From the NCBI RefSeq assembly GCF_000265405.1, contig NC_018010.1, forward strand, positions 310,001 to 374,000: DNA of 64,000 nt, read 5' to 3'. This document shows, one piece after another, positions 37,272 to 45,187 of this stretch. Position 1 is the stretch's first letter, and each line of letters begins with the position of its first letter. This DNA is from Belliella baltica DSM 15883 (GTDB lineage Bacteria > Bacteroidota > Bacteroidia > Cytophagales > Cyclobacteriaceae). The notes beneath the pieces were generated by a model. It was given only the letters and a program-made list of their open reading frames with translations. It ran no database searches and was not told the DNA's origin. Position numbers and translations under genes: made by a program.

Positions 37272-38435
37272 ATGGCATACTATCATAGACTTGGAAATAT
37301 CCCTCCCAAAAGACATACGCAATTCAGACAGCCAGACGGCAGCTTGTATAAAGAGGAATTGGTGAGCTCAAAGGGATTTTCAGGAATCTACTCAAACTTA
37401 TATCATATCCACAATCCAAATAATGTACAGAAGATCGGTAAACCCACTCCATTTGATTGGGAAATAGCCAAAGAACATGGATTAAATCAAACGCATCTCA
37501 AAACAGCAGGTGTAGGAACTACAGGGAAAGATTACCTGAGTGCGAGAAAAATGCTGATGATGAACAATGATGTGATGATGGGAATTTGCTCACCGGAGCA
37601 AAGAAAGATGGATTATTTTTTCAAAAATGCAGATGGTGACGAATTGCTTTACATTCATGACGGTGAAGGGGTCATGTATTCACAGTTTGGGAAATTGGAA
37701 GTTCGACAAGGAGATTATATTGTCATTCCAAGGACGACCATCTATAGATTTGAATTCAAAGAAGAAGGACCGCTTCGTATTTTGGTTATCGAGTCAAAAG
37801 GACCTATAGAAACTGTCAAAAGATATAGAAATGAGGTCGGACAACTGTTAGAGCATTCTCCTTATTGTGAACGTGACATCCGTCCACCGCATGAAATGCA
37901 CACAGAAAGTGAAAAAGGAGAATATCTCATACAGATCAAGAAACAGGGAATGCTTCACCCCTACACCTATGGGCACAGCCCCTTGGATATCGTAGGCTGG
38001 GATGGCTATCTCTACCCTTATGCACTATCGATCCATGACTTTGAACCGATTACTGGACGAATTCATCAGCCACCGCCGGTACATCAGACTTTCCAAGCCT
38101 GGGGATTTGTAATTTGCTCTTTTGTGCCAAGATTATTTGATTACCACCCACTGTCCATTCCAGCACCATACAATCACAGCAACATAGACTCTGACGAGAT
38201 TTTATATTATGCCGAAGGTGAATTTATGAGTAGAAAAGGAATCGACAGAGGTTCGTTTACCTTACACATGGGAGGATTGCCACATGGCCCACATCCTGGA
38301 ACAGTTGAAAAATCAATCGGAGCAAAAGCCACCGAAGAACTTGCAGTTATGCTAGACACATTCAAACCCATGTTTGTCACCACCCAAGGCCTAGAATTCG
38401 TAGATCCAAATTATCCTATGAGTTGGACGGAGTAA
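37272..38435 (+). CDS. homogentisate 1,2-dioxygenase-like protein
   Basis: 387-residue cupin enzyme of the homogentisate dioxygenase family, which opens the homogentisate ring in tyrosine breakdown using Fe(II). The N-terminal MAYYHRLGNIPPKRHTQFR, the central cupin DELLYIHDGEGVMYSQFG and the C-terminal iron-binding blocks PPPVHQTFQAWGF, DEILYYAEGEF and GLPHGPHPG (His/Glu/His) are visible. It is shorter than the eukaryotic enzymes (about 440). No other tyrosine-catabolic gene is next to it. A perfect hairpin follows. Confidence 0.88.
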   Translation: MAYYHRLGNIPPKRHTQFRQPDGSLYKEELVSSKGFSGIYSNLYHIHNPNNVQKIGKPTPFDWEIAKEHGLNQTHLKTAGVGTTGKDYLSARKMLMMNNDVMMGICSPEQRKMDYFFKNADGDELLYIHDGEGVMYSQFGKLEVRQGDYIVIPRTTIYRFEFKEEGPLRILVIESKGPIETVKRYRNEVGQLLEHSPYCERDIRPPHEMHTESEKGEYLIQIKKQGMLHPYTYGHSPLDIVGWDGYLYPYALSIHDFEPITGRIHQPPPVHQTFQAWGFVICSFVPRLFDYHPLSIPAPYNHSNIDSDEILYYAEGEFMSRKGIDRGSFTLHMGGLPHGPHPGTVEKSIGAKATEELAVMLDTFKPMFVTTQGLEFVDPNYPMSWTE

Positions 38436-38480
38436 AACTCTTATTTTGTGGCTGATGCAGGAAACATAAATGATGTTAAA

Positions 38481-38517
38481 ATAGAAAAAGAAACGCCGAA
38501 AACGTTTCTTTTTCTAT
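38481..38517 (+). terminator. terminator after the homogentisate dioxygenase-like gene
   Basis: ATAGAAAAAGAAACG and CGTTTCTTTTTCTAT form a perfect 15-bp stem around a seven-base loop. Confidence 0.85.
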
Positions 38518-38690
38518 TTATAAAGCAAGTATAAACTGCAATCGGGGGCACTCCGTGCTAGAAATAAATCATTTCAACAGTACATCCGCTTTCACACCAG
38601 TCGCCAGTAAAAACGGAGTAAATACTATATTTGGACTGCTAAGCTGCGGCGCACAAGTGTGGACCGTTAGCCGTTGACTGCTGACGATTT

Positions 38691-38921
38691 TCAACTTCTT
38701 TTCATCCAGCTTCTGCCATCACTTGTTGAATAATATAAACCTTTGGTTGTAGTGCCTAATATTTCCCTGCCATTATCTATCAGGTCTAAGAAATCGCCAC
38801 AAGTGCTCCCAACATAGCGGGTCATCCAACTTCTTCCACTACTCGTTGAATATTCAATTTTATTGGGTTGGGTAGGACTAATTCTAATTAGTTCCTTCCC
38901 CCTATTAATCATAAATCCCAT
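38691..38921 (-). CDS. small protein with two Asp-box-like repeats
   Basis: 76 residues, MGFMINRGKELIRISPTQP at the start. Two Asp-box-like turns, EYSTSSGRSWM (residues 24-34) and YYSTSDGRSWM (residues 64-74), follow the S-x-S/D-x-G-x-x-W pattern of sialidase and BNR repeats. The symmetric layout and serine/aspartate conservation argue that it is coding. Function unknown; it may bind a sugar or another protein. A copy of the island motif GCCAAAATATGTCTT lies 79 bases upstream of its start. A second in-frame ATG lies three codons in. Confidence 0.55.
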   Translation of the reverse strand: MGFMINRGKELIRISPTQPNKIEYSTSSGRSWMTRYVGSTCGDFLDLIDNGREILGTTTKGLYYSTSDGRSWMKRS

Positions 38922-38999
38922 TTCATCTAAGTCTTAATTTTTGCTTACTCTTTACAGTTTTCAGCATCCCTGTTTTTGACAAAAATCAATTGACCTTTA

Positions 39000-39014
39000 G
39001 CCAAAATATGTCTT
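39000..39014 (-). promoter_or_regulatory. island motif copy 1 (GCCAAAATATGTCTT)
   Basis: Identical over 15 bases to the copy at 45120-45134 in front of the FtsZ-like gene and WYL regulator. Here it lies upstream of the 76-residue gene on the minus strand. Candidate operator. Confidence 0.5.
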
Positions 39015-39121
39015 TCTACAATCTTTGTCTAATTTTTTAAAGGCTTGAATTAGTCCTTTAAAAAATTTACAGTTATGGGTTAATATTCCACCTCTTTCAG
39101 TGAAATACGAACTTTAATTAC

Positions 39122-41059
39122 TTAACCTTTTAGCCTTTTACTATTTAATTCTTCAAGAATTTCTTGGGCTCTATTATTTGATATTCCAAGCCTAGAAGCT
39201 AATCGGTTCAAGATTCTTAAACCATTTTCAGACAATTCACCATCCTTAAGTATTTCATTGTACTCTTTTATATATTCTAATTCAGAAGAGTCATGATTGA
39301 AGTTGCCTATCAAGTTATTTTCGAGTTCAATTGCTTTATTCATGGAAAGCCCAAGTTTTTGGCGCAATCTTTCTAGTGCATTCCTTTCTACTTGATCAAT
39401 AACCCCATCCTCAAGCATAAATTTAACTTCATCCAAATAATGAAGTTCTTCTTTAGAAAGCTCTTTAGGTTTAGGATTATAGATTTCTTTAAGATTATCT
39501 ACAGATTCAAATTCGATCTCAACTTCATATTTTATTGACTCAGACTGACCAAATGAATTTTCTACTAGATAATCTACTCCTACACCCGCATCTACAAAGA
39601 AAGTTTTGAATGCCGCTTTCACATTTGTTCTTTCATTATCGCTTATAGTAAAAGAATTCCTAGAGTTAATAATTTCGTGATGTGACAACAAATCACCGTT
39701 AGCTCTTTGTTTATATAACATTTGCCAAGAAGATTCGTGATCAAACCAAATTAAGTCTTCTGGGATATATGGTGCTTTTTTTGGTAAAAAACTCTGTTTA
39801 AGAGTCCGAGACTCAGATAAATCATCATTCCTTTGATGATTTATTTCTTTTTTTAAACTAAGTTCCCCTTTATTTTTGATTGCACTTTTTCCTACTCCAA
39901 TTGAAGCATCAATATCTAACTTCGAGTTTTTATTTAGATCTTTTTGGTTACCGTACTCTTTTTTGATTTTCATTGACTTAGCACCTAATGCTTGTACTAG
40001 CTGGTTAAACTCCTGAAATCTATGCTCTACCAAAAAATTATCGTATTCAGAAAAAGGGATATACTGATTATTAAGACATGGATGACCAACATACAATTGA
40101 TCTTCTTTAGGATGTCCAACCGGGAATTTTAGAGAATGAGGTATTCTATTTGAATTTAAAACTAAGAAGGTTTGGGAAATATCAATTTTCTCTTCGTGCC
40201 TACTAAAAAGAATTAGTTTTCTTTTATTATATGGTAAATCGACAAATACTTTTTCTAACTTTTTGTTACTTTCCTCTAATTTTTTAGTGTACTCCAATAT
40301 TTTTGAATTTTCTTTACAGCAATTTATAGCGGCTTTTAAATTTAATATTGCACCATTAATATCATCTATTTCTAAAAGACATTGAGCTTTCAAATGATAA
40401 TATACATGATAGTTTGATTCATCGTTATCAATTCTATTTTCAATTATAATGTTTAGTTCCTTAATTGCTCTCTTAAACTGATTTTTCTCGATAAAAACTA
40501 ATGAAATAATGTATCGGACATACGCATTTTCTGTGTCAGCATCTTTCAAAAAAAGGTCACAAAGTAATAAAACATTTTCCAGCCATAATTGCTTGTCTTC
40601 TTCAAGATCGGGTTCTTCCCCTAACTGTTGTAAAAAATATGTAAATTTTAATTCTAGGTAATTCTCAATGATCTGATTAATATACCTTTCTATAATTCTT
40701 CTATTCTCTTTTGGTGCATTAAGTCGAGAGTATCCAAATATTCTTTCGGGAATTTCAATTTCCTCGTCATTAAATGACAAAATAAACGTGTAGTTTTTGG
40801 TATCAAAGTAAAACCTTTTTACATCGCTCCAATATATTTTAATGATCCTATTATAATCAGTAGATATTATTGAAATATAATGAATCGTCATCAACAAAGA
40901 ATCACTATTATGCTCCCCTAAAAATAAAACTTCTATTTCTTCATCAATTTGATGTTCATTCGTGGCGCTTATTAAAAGATTTTCAGAAATTGGATCTACG
41001 TAAACATCAATAGCACCTTCCAATTCTGCTATTTCTCTTAAAATTTCTTTAATATCCAT
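39122..41059 (-). CDS. 645-residue protein of unknown function with TPR-like middle and duplicated C-terminal helical repeat
   Basis: No family recognised with confidence. Residues 1-140 are beta-rich (for example FYFDTKNYTFILSFNDEEI), reminiscent of a PH-like fold. Residues 150-270 contain TPR-like helices (NAYVRYIISLVFIEKNQFK; AILNLKAAINCC). The middle has YVGHPCLNNQYIPFSEYDN and QALGAKSMKIKKEYG. The last 110 residues hold two related helical units, LDEVKFMLEDGVIDQVERNAL and YNEILKDGELSENGLRIL, each followed by an LG[LI]S turn, resembling TerB/EF-hand-like or saposin-like helical modules. No signal peptide or membrane helix. It is isolated between long AT-rich spacers in the accessory island. 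Confidence 0.7.
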   Translation of the reverse strand: MDIKEILREIAELEGAIDVYVDPISENLLISATNEHQIDEEIEVLFLGEHNSDSLLMTIHYISIISTDYNRIIKIYWSDVKRFYFDTKNYTFILSFNDEEIEIPERIFGYSRLNAPKENRRIIERYINQIIENYLELKFTYFLQQLGEEPDLEEDKQLWLENVLLLCDLFLKDADTENAYVRYIISLVFIEKNQFKRAIKELNIIIENRIDNDESNYHVYYHLKAQCLLEIDDINGAILNLKAAINCCKENSKILEYTKKLEESNKKLEKVFVDLPYNKRKLILFSRHEEKIDISQTFLVLNSNRIPHSLKFPVGHPKEDQLYVGHPCLNNQYIPFSEYDNFLVEHRFQEFNQLVQALGAKSMKIKKEYGNQKDLNKNSKLDIDASIGVGKSAIKNKGELSLKKEINHQRNDDLSESRTLKQSFLPKKAPYIPEDLIWFDHESSWQMLYKQRANGDLLSHHEIINSRNSFTISDNERTNVKAAFKTFFVDAGVGVDYLVENSFGQSESIKYEVEIEFESVDNLKEIYNPKPKELSKEELHYLDEVKFMLEDGVIDQVERNALERLRQKLGLSMNKAIELENNLIGNFNHDSSELEYIKEYNEILKDGELSENGLRILNRLASRLGISNNRAQEILEELNSKRLKG

Positions 41060-41312
41060 TATTTGTAAAGTGTAAGTTTTAAAATAGTTTTCTTATGAAA
41101 GATCTTCAATCATGATATAAGTTATTCACAAGTTAAACTTATAAATTATATACTAAAATTTAGTAATAAAAATAATATTTTAACTAGTTTTTAGTGTTTT
41201 AAAAATCATTAGCCTGCACATAATTTCTATTAATACTGAATTATCTTTCTCTTCCCTTTCTATTTTGAATCACAAACAGAGTTAAATAAACTTTTTGTCA
41301 GGAATAGTTGAC
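41060..41312. other. AT-rich spacer upstream of the 645-residue gene
   Basis: No reading frame of interest, hairpin or exact promoter box was found here. The stretch is markedly AT-rich. Confidence 0.5.
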
Positions 41313-41590
41313 TTACAAGGCTTCTTGGAGTAAAATCAAAATTCCATCTTCAAGTGAATTTAAGACATGTCCTTTATTAGCAAGTTCATTTTTGTAGAAG
41401 TTTTTGTAACCTGAAATAAGCTGTTGAAAAGTGATTTTATTACTCTCTAGAATCCTCTTCAATATTTCATGTTTTTTTCGATTGTGGTCTCATTCCATTC
41501 TGATGAATTTGGATCAAACAAGGTCCTCAAAGTTCTATGCCTGTATAAATTTCCAAATATTTCATCTACTACGTCTTGATAATGTTTCAT
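41313..41590 (-). pseudogene. small island gene broken at an A7 run
   Basis: From ATG at 41590 the frame reads MKHYQDVVDEIFGNLYRHR and stops after 43 codons. If one base is added in the run of seven A (plus-strand T7 at 41472-41478) the frame continues through HEILKRILESNKITFQQLI to a stop at 41313, giving about 92 residues. Codon use is coherent on both sides. It is therefore a frameshifted gene, a homopolymer sequencing error, or a slippage-regulated gene. It is the last gene of the minus-strand run that starts at 45095. The family is unknown. Confidence 0.6.
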
Positions 41591-41704
41591 AAGATTTTAT
41601 TTATGTGTGTATCCGTTTAATAAGAATTCCTGATCTAGTGACACTAAAATTATAAAATTTATAGCCAACAGTTGATCGATCACTAGCTCCTCTGGTTTTT
41701 TCTT

Positions 41705-42796
41705 TTAATACCCTGGATATTTCAAATGCCATTTCTCGTCAGGGAAATCATAATAACTCTTACAGCCAATAGCTAAATCAACCCCTATCTCTTCAACAAT
41801 ATCTTTGAACATCAGATTATCTTTCCAGTCCTGTGGTATTTGATTCTTTCCAACTATAAGTCCTACGATGTTTCCCGTAATAGCTCCTGTGCTATCTGAA
41901 TCACCACTGTGATTGATTGCTGTAACAACAGCTTTTTTAAAGTCGTTTTGATAGTGTAAGGAACAAAGTAAGGAAATAGCCAATGCCTCTTCAGCTACCC
42001 AACCTTCTCCAATCATTTTAATTTCAAGGTTTGAAATATCCTTGTTTATATAGCTTCTGTGGATATCAAGCGCCAACTTGATACTATCGTAAACTTCCTC
42101 GTGCCCTTTCCATCTTTTTAGGATTTCAAGTCCATTTGAAATGGACGCCTGCAAATCCAAACCATTAGATATGTCTGCTATTATAGCAGATAAAAGTCCC
42201 CCACTCAAGTAGCCAGATGTATGCCCGTGAGTAATAGCGCATATTTTGGCACCTTCTTCAAATGCAACCTCTCGGTCATGACTAAAGATCAATCCAGCGG
42301 GAGCAATTCGCATCACGGTGCCGCATCCCTTGCTATCATTGATTGGCTTTTCAAAAGTACCCATTTCCCCACTTTGAAGAGATGAAATACAAGTGCCTCC
42401 TGGAGATCTTCTTTTATAGAGCTCTTTTCTCTTAATCAACCAGCCTTCCTCAAAACCGGAAAGATCATTCATTTTAGAAATCTTCAAACCCTGCGTATTC
42501 AGCCACCTCAGGTATGAATAATAGGTGATTTGAGTTTGTGCACCACCTATGCCTTTTAAAACAGCCCTGTGCTTAGCTCTCAATAGTCCTTCCGCTGTAA
42601 ATAGCAGCATCTGCGTATCATCTGTAAATTCACCCTTGCCATTTGGATATTCTACATAAGATTGGACACCCGAGTCACCATACTTGCTGATAATAGATTC
42701 GTGATTCAAAAACTCGATTGGCGCACCCAAAGCATCACCAATAGCTCCTCCTAAAATGCAGCCTAGGTATTTGTCTTTTTTATCAAGATTATTCAT
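41705..42796 (-). CDS. ADP-ribosylglycohydrolase family protein
   Basis: 363 residues of the ARH/DraG fold, which removes ADP-ribose from proteins or nucleic acids. The N-terminal GCILGGAIGDALGAPIEF, the metal-binding GEFTDDTQMLLFTAEGL and the C-terminal AINHSGDSDSTGAITGNIVG contain the acidic ligands for two magnesium ions. All expected aspartates are present, so it should be active. It follows the PPP-type phosphatase gene by 51 bases on the same strand, and the broken small gene lies downstream. Confidence 0.93.
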   Translation of the reverse strand: MNNLDKKDKYLGCILGGAIGDALGAPIEFLNHESIISKYGDSGVQSYVEYPNGKGEFTDDTQMLLFTAEGLLRAKHRAVLKGIGGAQTQITYYSYLRWLNTQGLKISKMNDLSGFEEGWLIKRKELYKRRSPGGTCISSLQSGEMGTFEKPINDSKGCGTVMRIAPAGLIFSHDREVAFEEGAKICAITHGHTSGYLSGGLLSAIIADISNGLDLQASISNGLEILKRWKGHEEVYDSIKLALDIHRSYINKDISNLEIKMIGEGWVAEEALAISLLCSLHYQNDFKKAVVTAINHSGDSDSTGAITGNIVGLIVGKNQIPQDWKDNLMFKDIVEEIGVDLAIGCKSYYDFPDEKWHLKYPGY

Positions 42797-42847
42797 AGTT
42801 CAAAATGCTTAAGTTGTGGATTAATTCTGATTTCAAGATTGAGAAAA

Positions 42848-43759
42848 TTAAACATAAAGAAGATTTTCCCTCTGTAAGGGAAACTCATCATACATTCTAT
42901 AGGCTACAAGTTTCCCACCTTTTGCAACACTGTAGTCTAAGCAACAGATATTATCTTTATAAAGAGAAGGTTCTCCTTTTAACCAATAATGCCCAAAAAA
43001 CACTTTTTTGTCATCAGCTGGGTAATAGTTTAATGAGTTTATTCCTCCAATTTGAACTTGCTTATCAGGCAAATTTTCAAAGGGTTCTATACTGATAGAT
43101 TTATAGGTCATGGTAGAAGGGTCTTCCCACCATTTTATTCTAATTTCTGTTCTCTTGGTTCCATCTTTATCGGTAAAGAATAAACCTTCTGGCATTTTCA
43201 ATTCATTTCCTTTCAAAGTTGTCTCTATCGCCTGATGAAGCAGAGAATCTTCTTTAACAGATTGATAAATAAGCTCATCATTTAATCTACCATTGATGAG
43301 ATTTTCTTTAAGGTATTGGATACTTTTTTCATCCCAGCAGGCATGTACAGCTCGGAATTGTTCATTCTCGTAGAAAATTGGCAGTGTTTTGAACCATTCA
43401 AGATACATTTCATATTCGCTCTGCCTATTTTGAAATTGTTGTATTGTTGCCTGGTGCTGAATCATATTTTTGAGAGAATGCTTTCTTAAGTGCCCGCCTT
43501 GTGGTGATTCGAAATGAAAGCAAATGGCATTATACTCGTGATTTCCCATTAAGGCGATGGCGTTTCCACTATCAACCATACTCTTCACGATTTCAAGTGT
43601 CTCTCTAATTTGAGGGCCTCTGTCTATATAATCTCCTACAAACAAGGCTTTCCTTTCAGGGTGTGAATAGATTCCGTTTCTTTTGGAATAGCCTAATTTT
43701 AAAAGTAAAGCTTCAAGTTTGTCTGCATGTCCGTGTATGTCACCAATAAAATCTATCAT
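42848..43759 (-). CDS. PPP-type metallophosphoesterase
   Basis: 303 residues of the calcineurin-like serine/threonine phosphatase superfamily. The metal motifs are FIGDIHGHADKLEAL, FVGDYIDRGPQ and LMGNHEYNA, with a later histidine in VFFGHYWLKGEPS. This is the PrpE/ApaH-like branch, which can act on phosphoproteins, dinucleotide polyphosphates or RNA ends; the substrate is unknown. The island motif copy at 43804-43818 lies 45 bases upstream of its start. Confidence 0.9.
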   Translation of the reverse strand: MIDFIGDIHGHADKLEALLLKLGYSKRNGIYSHPERKALFVGDYIDRGPQIRETLEIVKSMVDSGNAIALMGNHEYNAICFHFESPQGGHLRKHSLKNMIQHQATIQQFQNRQSEYEMYLEWFKTLPIFYENEQFRAVHACWDEKSIQYLKENLINGRLNDELIYQSVKEDSLLHQAIETTLKGNELKMPEGLFFTDKDGTKRTEIRIKWWEDPSTMTYKSISIEPFENLPDKQVQIGGINSLNYYPADDKKVFFGHYWLKGEPSLYKDNICCLDYSVAKGGKLVAYRMYDEFPLQRENLLYV

Positions 43760-43803
43760 ATTTTTATAAAATTTACTATATCCCTAAGATAAACTTACCC
43801 TCC

Positions 43804-43818
43804 GCCAAACTGTGTCTT
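43804..43818 (-). promoter_or_regulatory. island motif copy 2 (GCCAAACTGTGTCTT)
   Basis: Matches GCCAAAATATGTCTT at 13 of 15 positions. It lies between the 189-residue gene and the phosphatase gene, where a promoter or operator is expected. Confidence 0.4.
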
Positions 43819-43856
43819 TGTCAAGAAATTTATTTCCTTTCTCAGGAAAAAATTAG

Positions 43857-44426
43857 CTAGGATATTTCTTTCCATAGAATCCAAGATTTAATACTACTTT
43901 CAATATTCTCCTTTAAATCTGAGATGTTAGCATTTGTTTGCCTAATTTTCATCCTTGAAGTAAGTTTTGAGTCGGCAAACTTAGCTCTTGGGATATGCTT
44001 GTATAGTACATTTACACTCCAAGCAAAACCAAGATCAAATGTATTTCCGGATTCTGAAATGAGTCTGTCTTCATGTCTTGTAACCGGCATCCCTTGCCAT
44101 GTTTTTAATCCATCAAAAAAAGCATCTCCAATTTTCACTGGTCTTTCTTCCTTGATCTGACAGACAAAGAAGGTTCCCCAGCTTGGAACAATCACCAAGT
44201 CTCCTTTTGCCATTTTTAAAAAATTCCAGAGGTTAAACCTTGTTTTGGGAATTGAACTCCAAGTCATTTGAAATAGCTCATTAAAATAGTCCCAGTCATC
44301 TAACAATACTTTGTCGATGATTTCATTATTTATCATATCAGAAAAACCGATTGATAGATATCCATTTTCCAGTAGCGGATAAGATAATTCAGGATGGTGT
44401 GAAATTCTGTGTAACCAATAATTCAT
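43857..44426 (-). CDS. unknown 189-residue protein with a PUA/EVE-like pattern
   Basis: Not assigned to a named family. It opens MNYWLHRISHHPELSYPLL and has ENGYLSIGFSD and MAKGDLVIVPSWGTFFVCQI, the latter resembling the strand block of small reader domains found at the N-terminus of some Mrr-type restriction proteins. No nuclease motif is visible, so it may be only the reader. No signal peptide. It lies 36 bases downstream of the FtsZ-like gene on the same strand and about 100 bases upstream of the phosphatase gene. Confidence 0.7.
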   Translation of the reverse strand: MNYWLHRISHHPELSYPLLENGYLSIGFSDMINNEIIDKVLLDDWDYFNELFQMTWSSIPKTRFNLWNFLKMAKGDLVIVPSWGTFFVCQIKEERPVKIGDAFFDGLKTWQGMPVTRHEDRLISESGNTFDLGFAWSVNVLYKHIPRAKFADSKLTSRMKIRQTNANISDLKENIESSIKSWILWKEIS

Positions 44427-44462
44427 TTTTTATCTGTTTAATCTTTAATAATTCCCTTCAGA

Positions 44463-45095
44463 TCATCCCAATCTTTCCATCAATTCCCCCATCAACCATT
44501 CATCAGCTTCTTTAAAAGCAGAGCGAAGAGAAAGATTTCCTTTTTGCTTTCTCAGCTGTTCAAAGTCCAATACTTTTTGATTGCCTTGAAAGCAGTTAGC
44601 CGTTTTAATTGAGGCTTTTCTCCAAAAATCCCCTTCAAACTCAAAGGGCAATGAACACAAGCCTTCAGTTATCAAACCTTTAGAATCTAAGTAATTTGTG
44701 ATTGGCGAGTACATGAAGGTCCCTGTAAACCTCCCTAGTGCAGCAACAAGAATAATCCTTCCTTGCAAGTTGTACAGTTGTTGTTTGATCTGATCTGATA
44801 GCTCCAGCTGCATTGGTACTTCCTTTTTCAAAAACCTATGACCACCATAATAATCGTAAGCCGAATGAGGTGGTGTAAATTGGATAAACTCACAATTCAT
44901 CTTTGATGTACGGGGCCTTTTATCAGTGATAAAGGTGATGCTATCAACTTTCAGATTATCACTACTTCGTCCGATCATTTTTGAAGCAGCAGTCCCTAAG
45001 GCTACTAAATGGATTTCTTCTTTTTGAGTATAACTCAAAATAGAAGGCGCAACCGCCAATATTGGCAGCGATTTCACAAAATCTCTTCTTTTCAT
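44463..45095 (-). CDS. FtsZ/tubulin-like protein with Tat-like N-terminus
   Basis: 210 residues. The segment at about residues 110-200 follows FtsZ order: LVAALGRFTGTF in place of the GGGTGTG tubulin signature, SPITNYLDSKGLITEGL, LPFEFEG in place of KPFxFEG, and a helix ending SAFKEADEWL like FtsZ LLDAFKKADDVL. The signature glycines are partly lost, so GTP binding is doubtful. The N-terminus MKRRDFVKSLPILAVAPSI fits a Tat signal (RRDFVK). FtsZ is about 310 residues in its GTPase-plus-C-domain core, so this is a shortened, diverged version. It is divergent from the WYL gene with an inverted motif between. The FtsZ relation is by eye. Confidence 0.6.
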   Translation of the reverse strand: MKRRDFVKSLPILAVAPSILSYTQKEEIHLVALGTAASKMIGRSSDNLKVDSITFITDKRPRTSKMNCEFIQFTPPHSAYDYYGGHRFLKKEVPMQLELSDQIKQQLYNLQGRIILVAALGRFTGTFMYSPITNYLDSKGLITEGLCSLPFEFEGDFWRKASIKTANCFQGNQKVLDFEQLRKQKGNLSLRSAFKEADEWLMGELMERLG

Positions 45096-45119
45096 ATTCC
45101 AAAGATCTATTGAACCTCT

Positions 45120-45163
45120 GCCAAAATATGTCTTAATAAAATATAACTCCGACGTATTTTGGC
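45120..45163. promoter_or_regulatory. island motif copies 3 and 4 as an inverted repeat between the FtsZ-like and WYL genes
   Basis: GCCAAAATATGTC (45120-45132) and GACGTATTTTGGC (45151-45163) are inverted copies of one motif with a single mismatch, 18 bases apart. They fill the 92-base divergent promoter region, an ideal place for an autoregulatory operator of the WYL protein. Confidence 0.6.
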
Positions 45164-45187
45164 GAAGCTTATGCTTATCTTTAAAAC

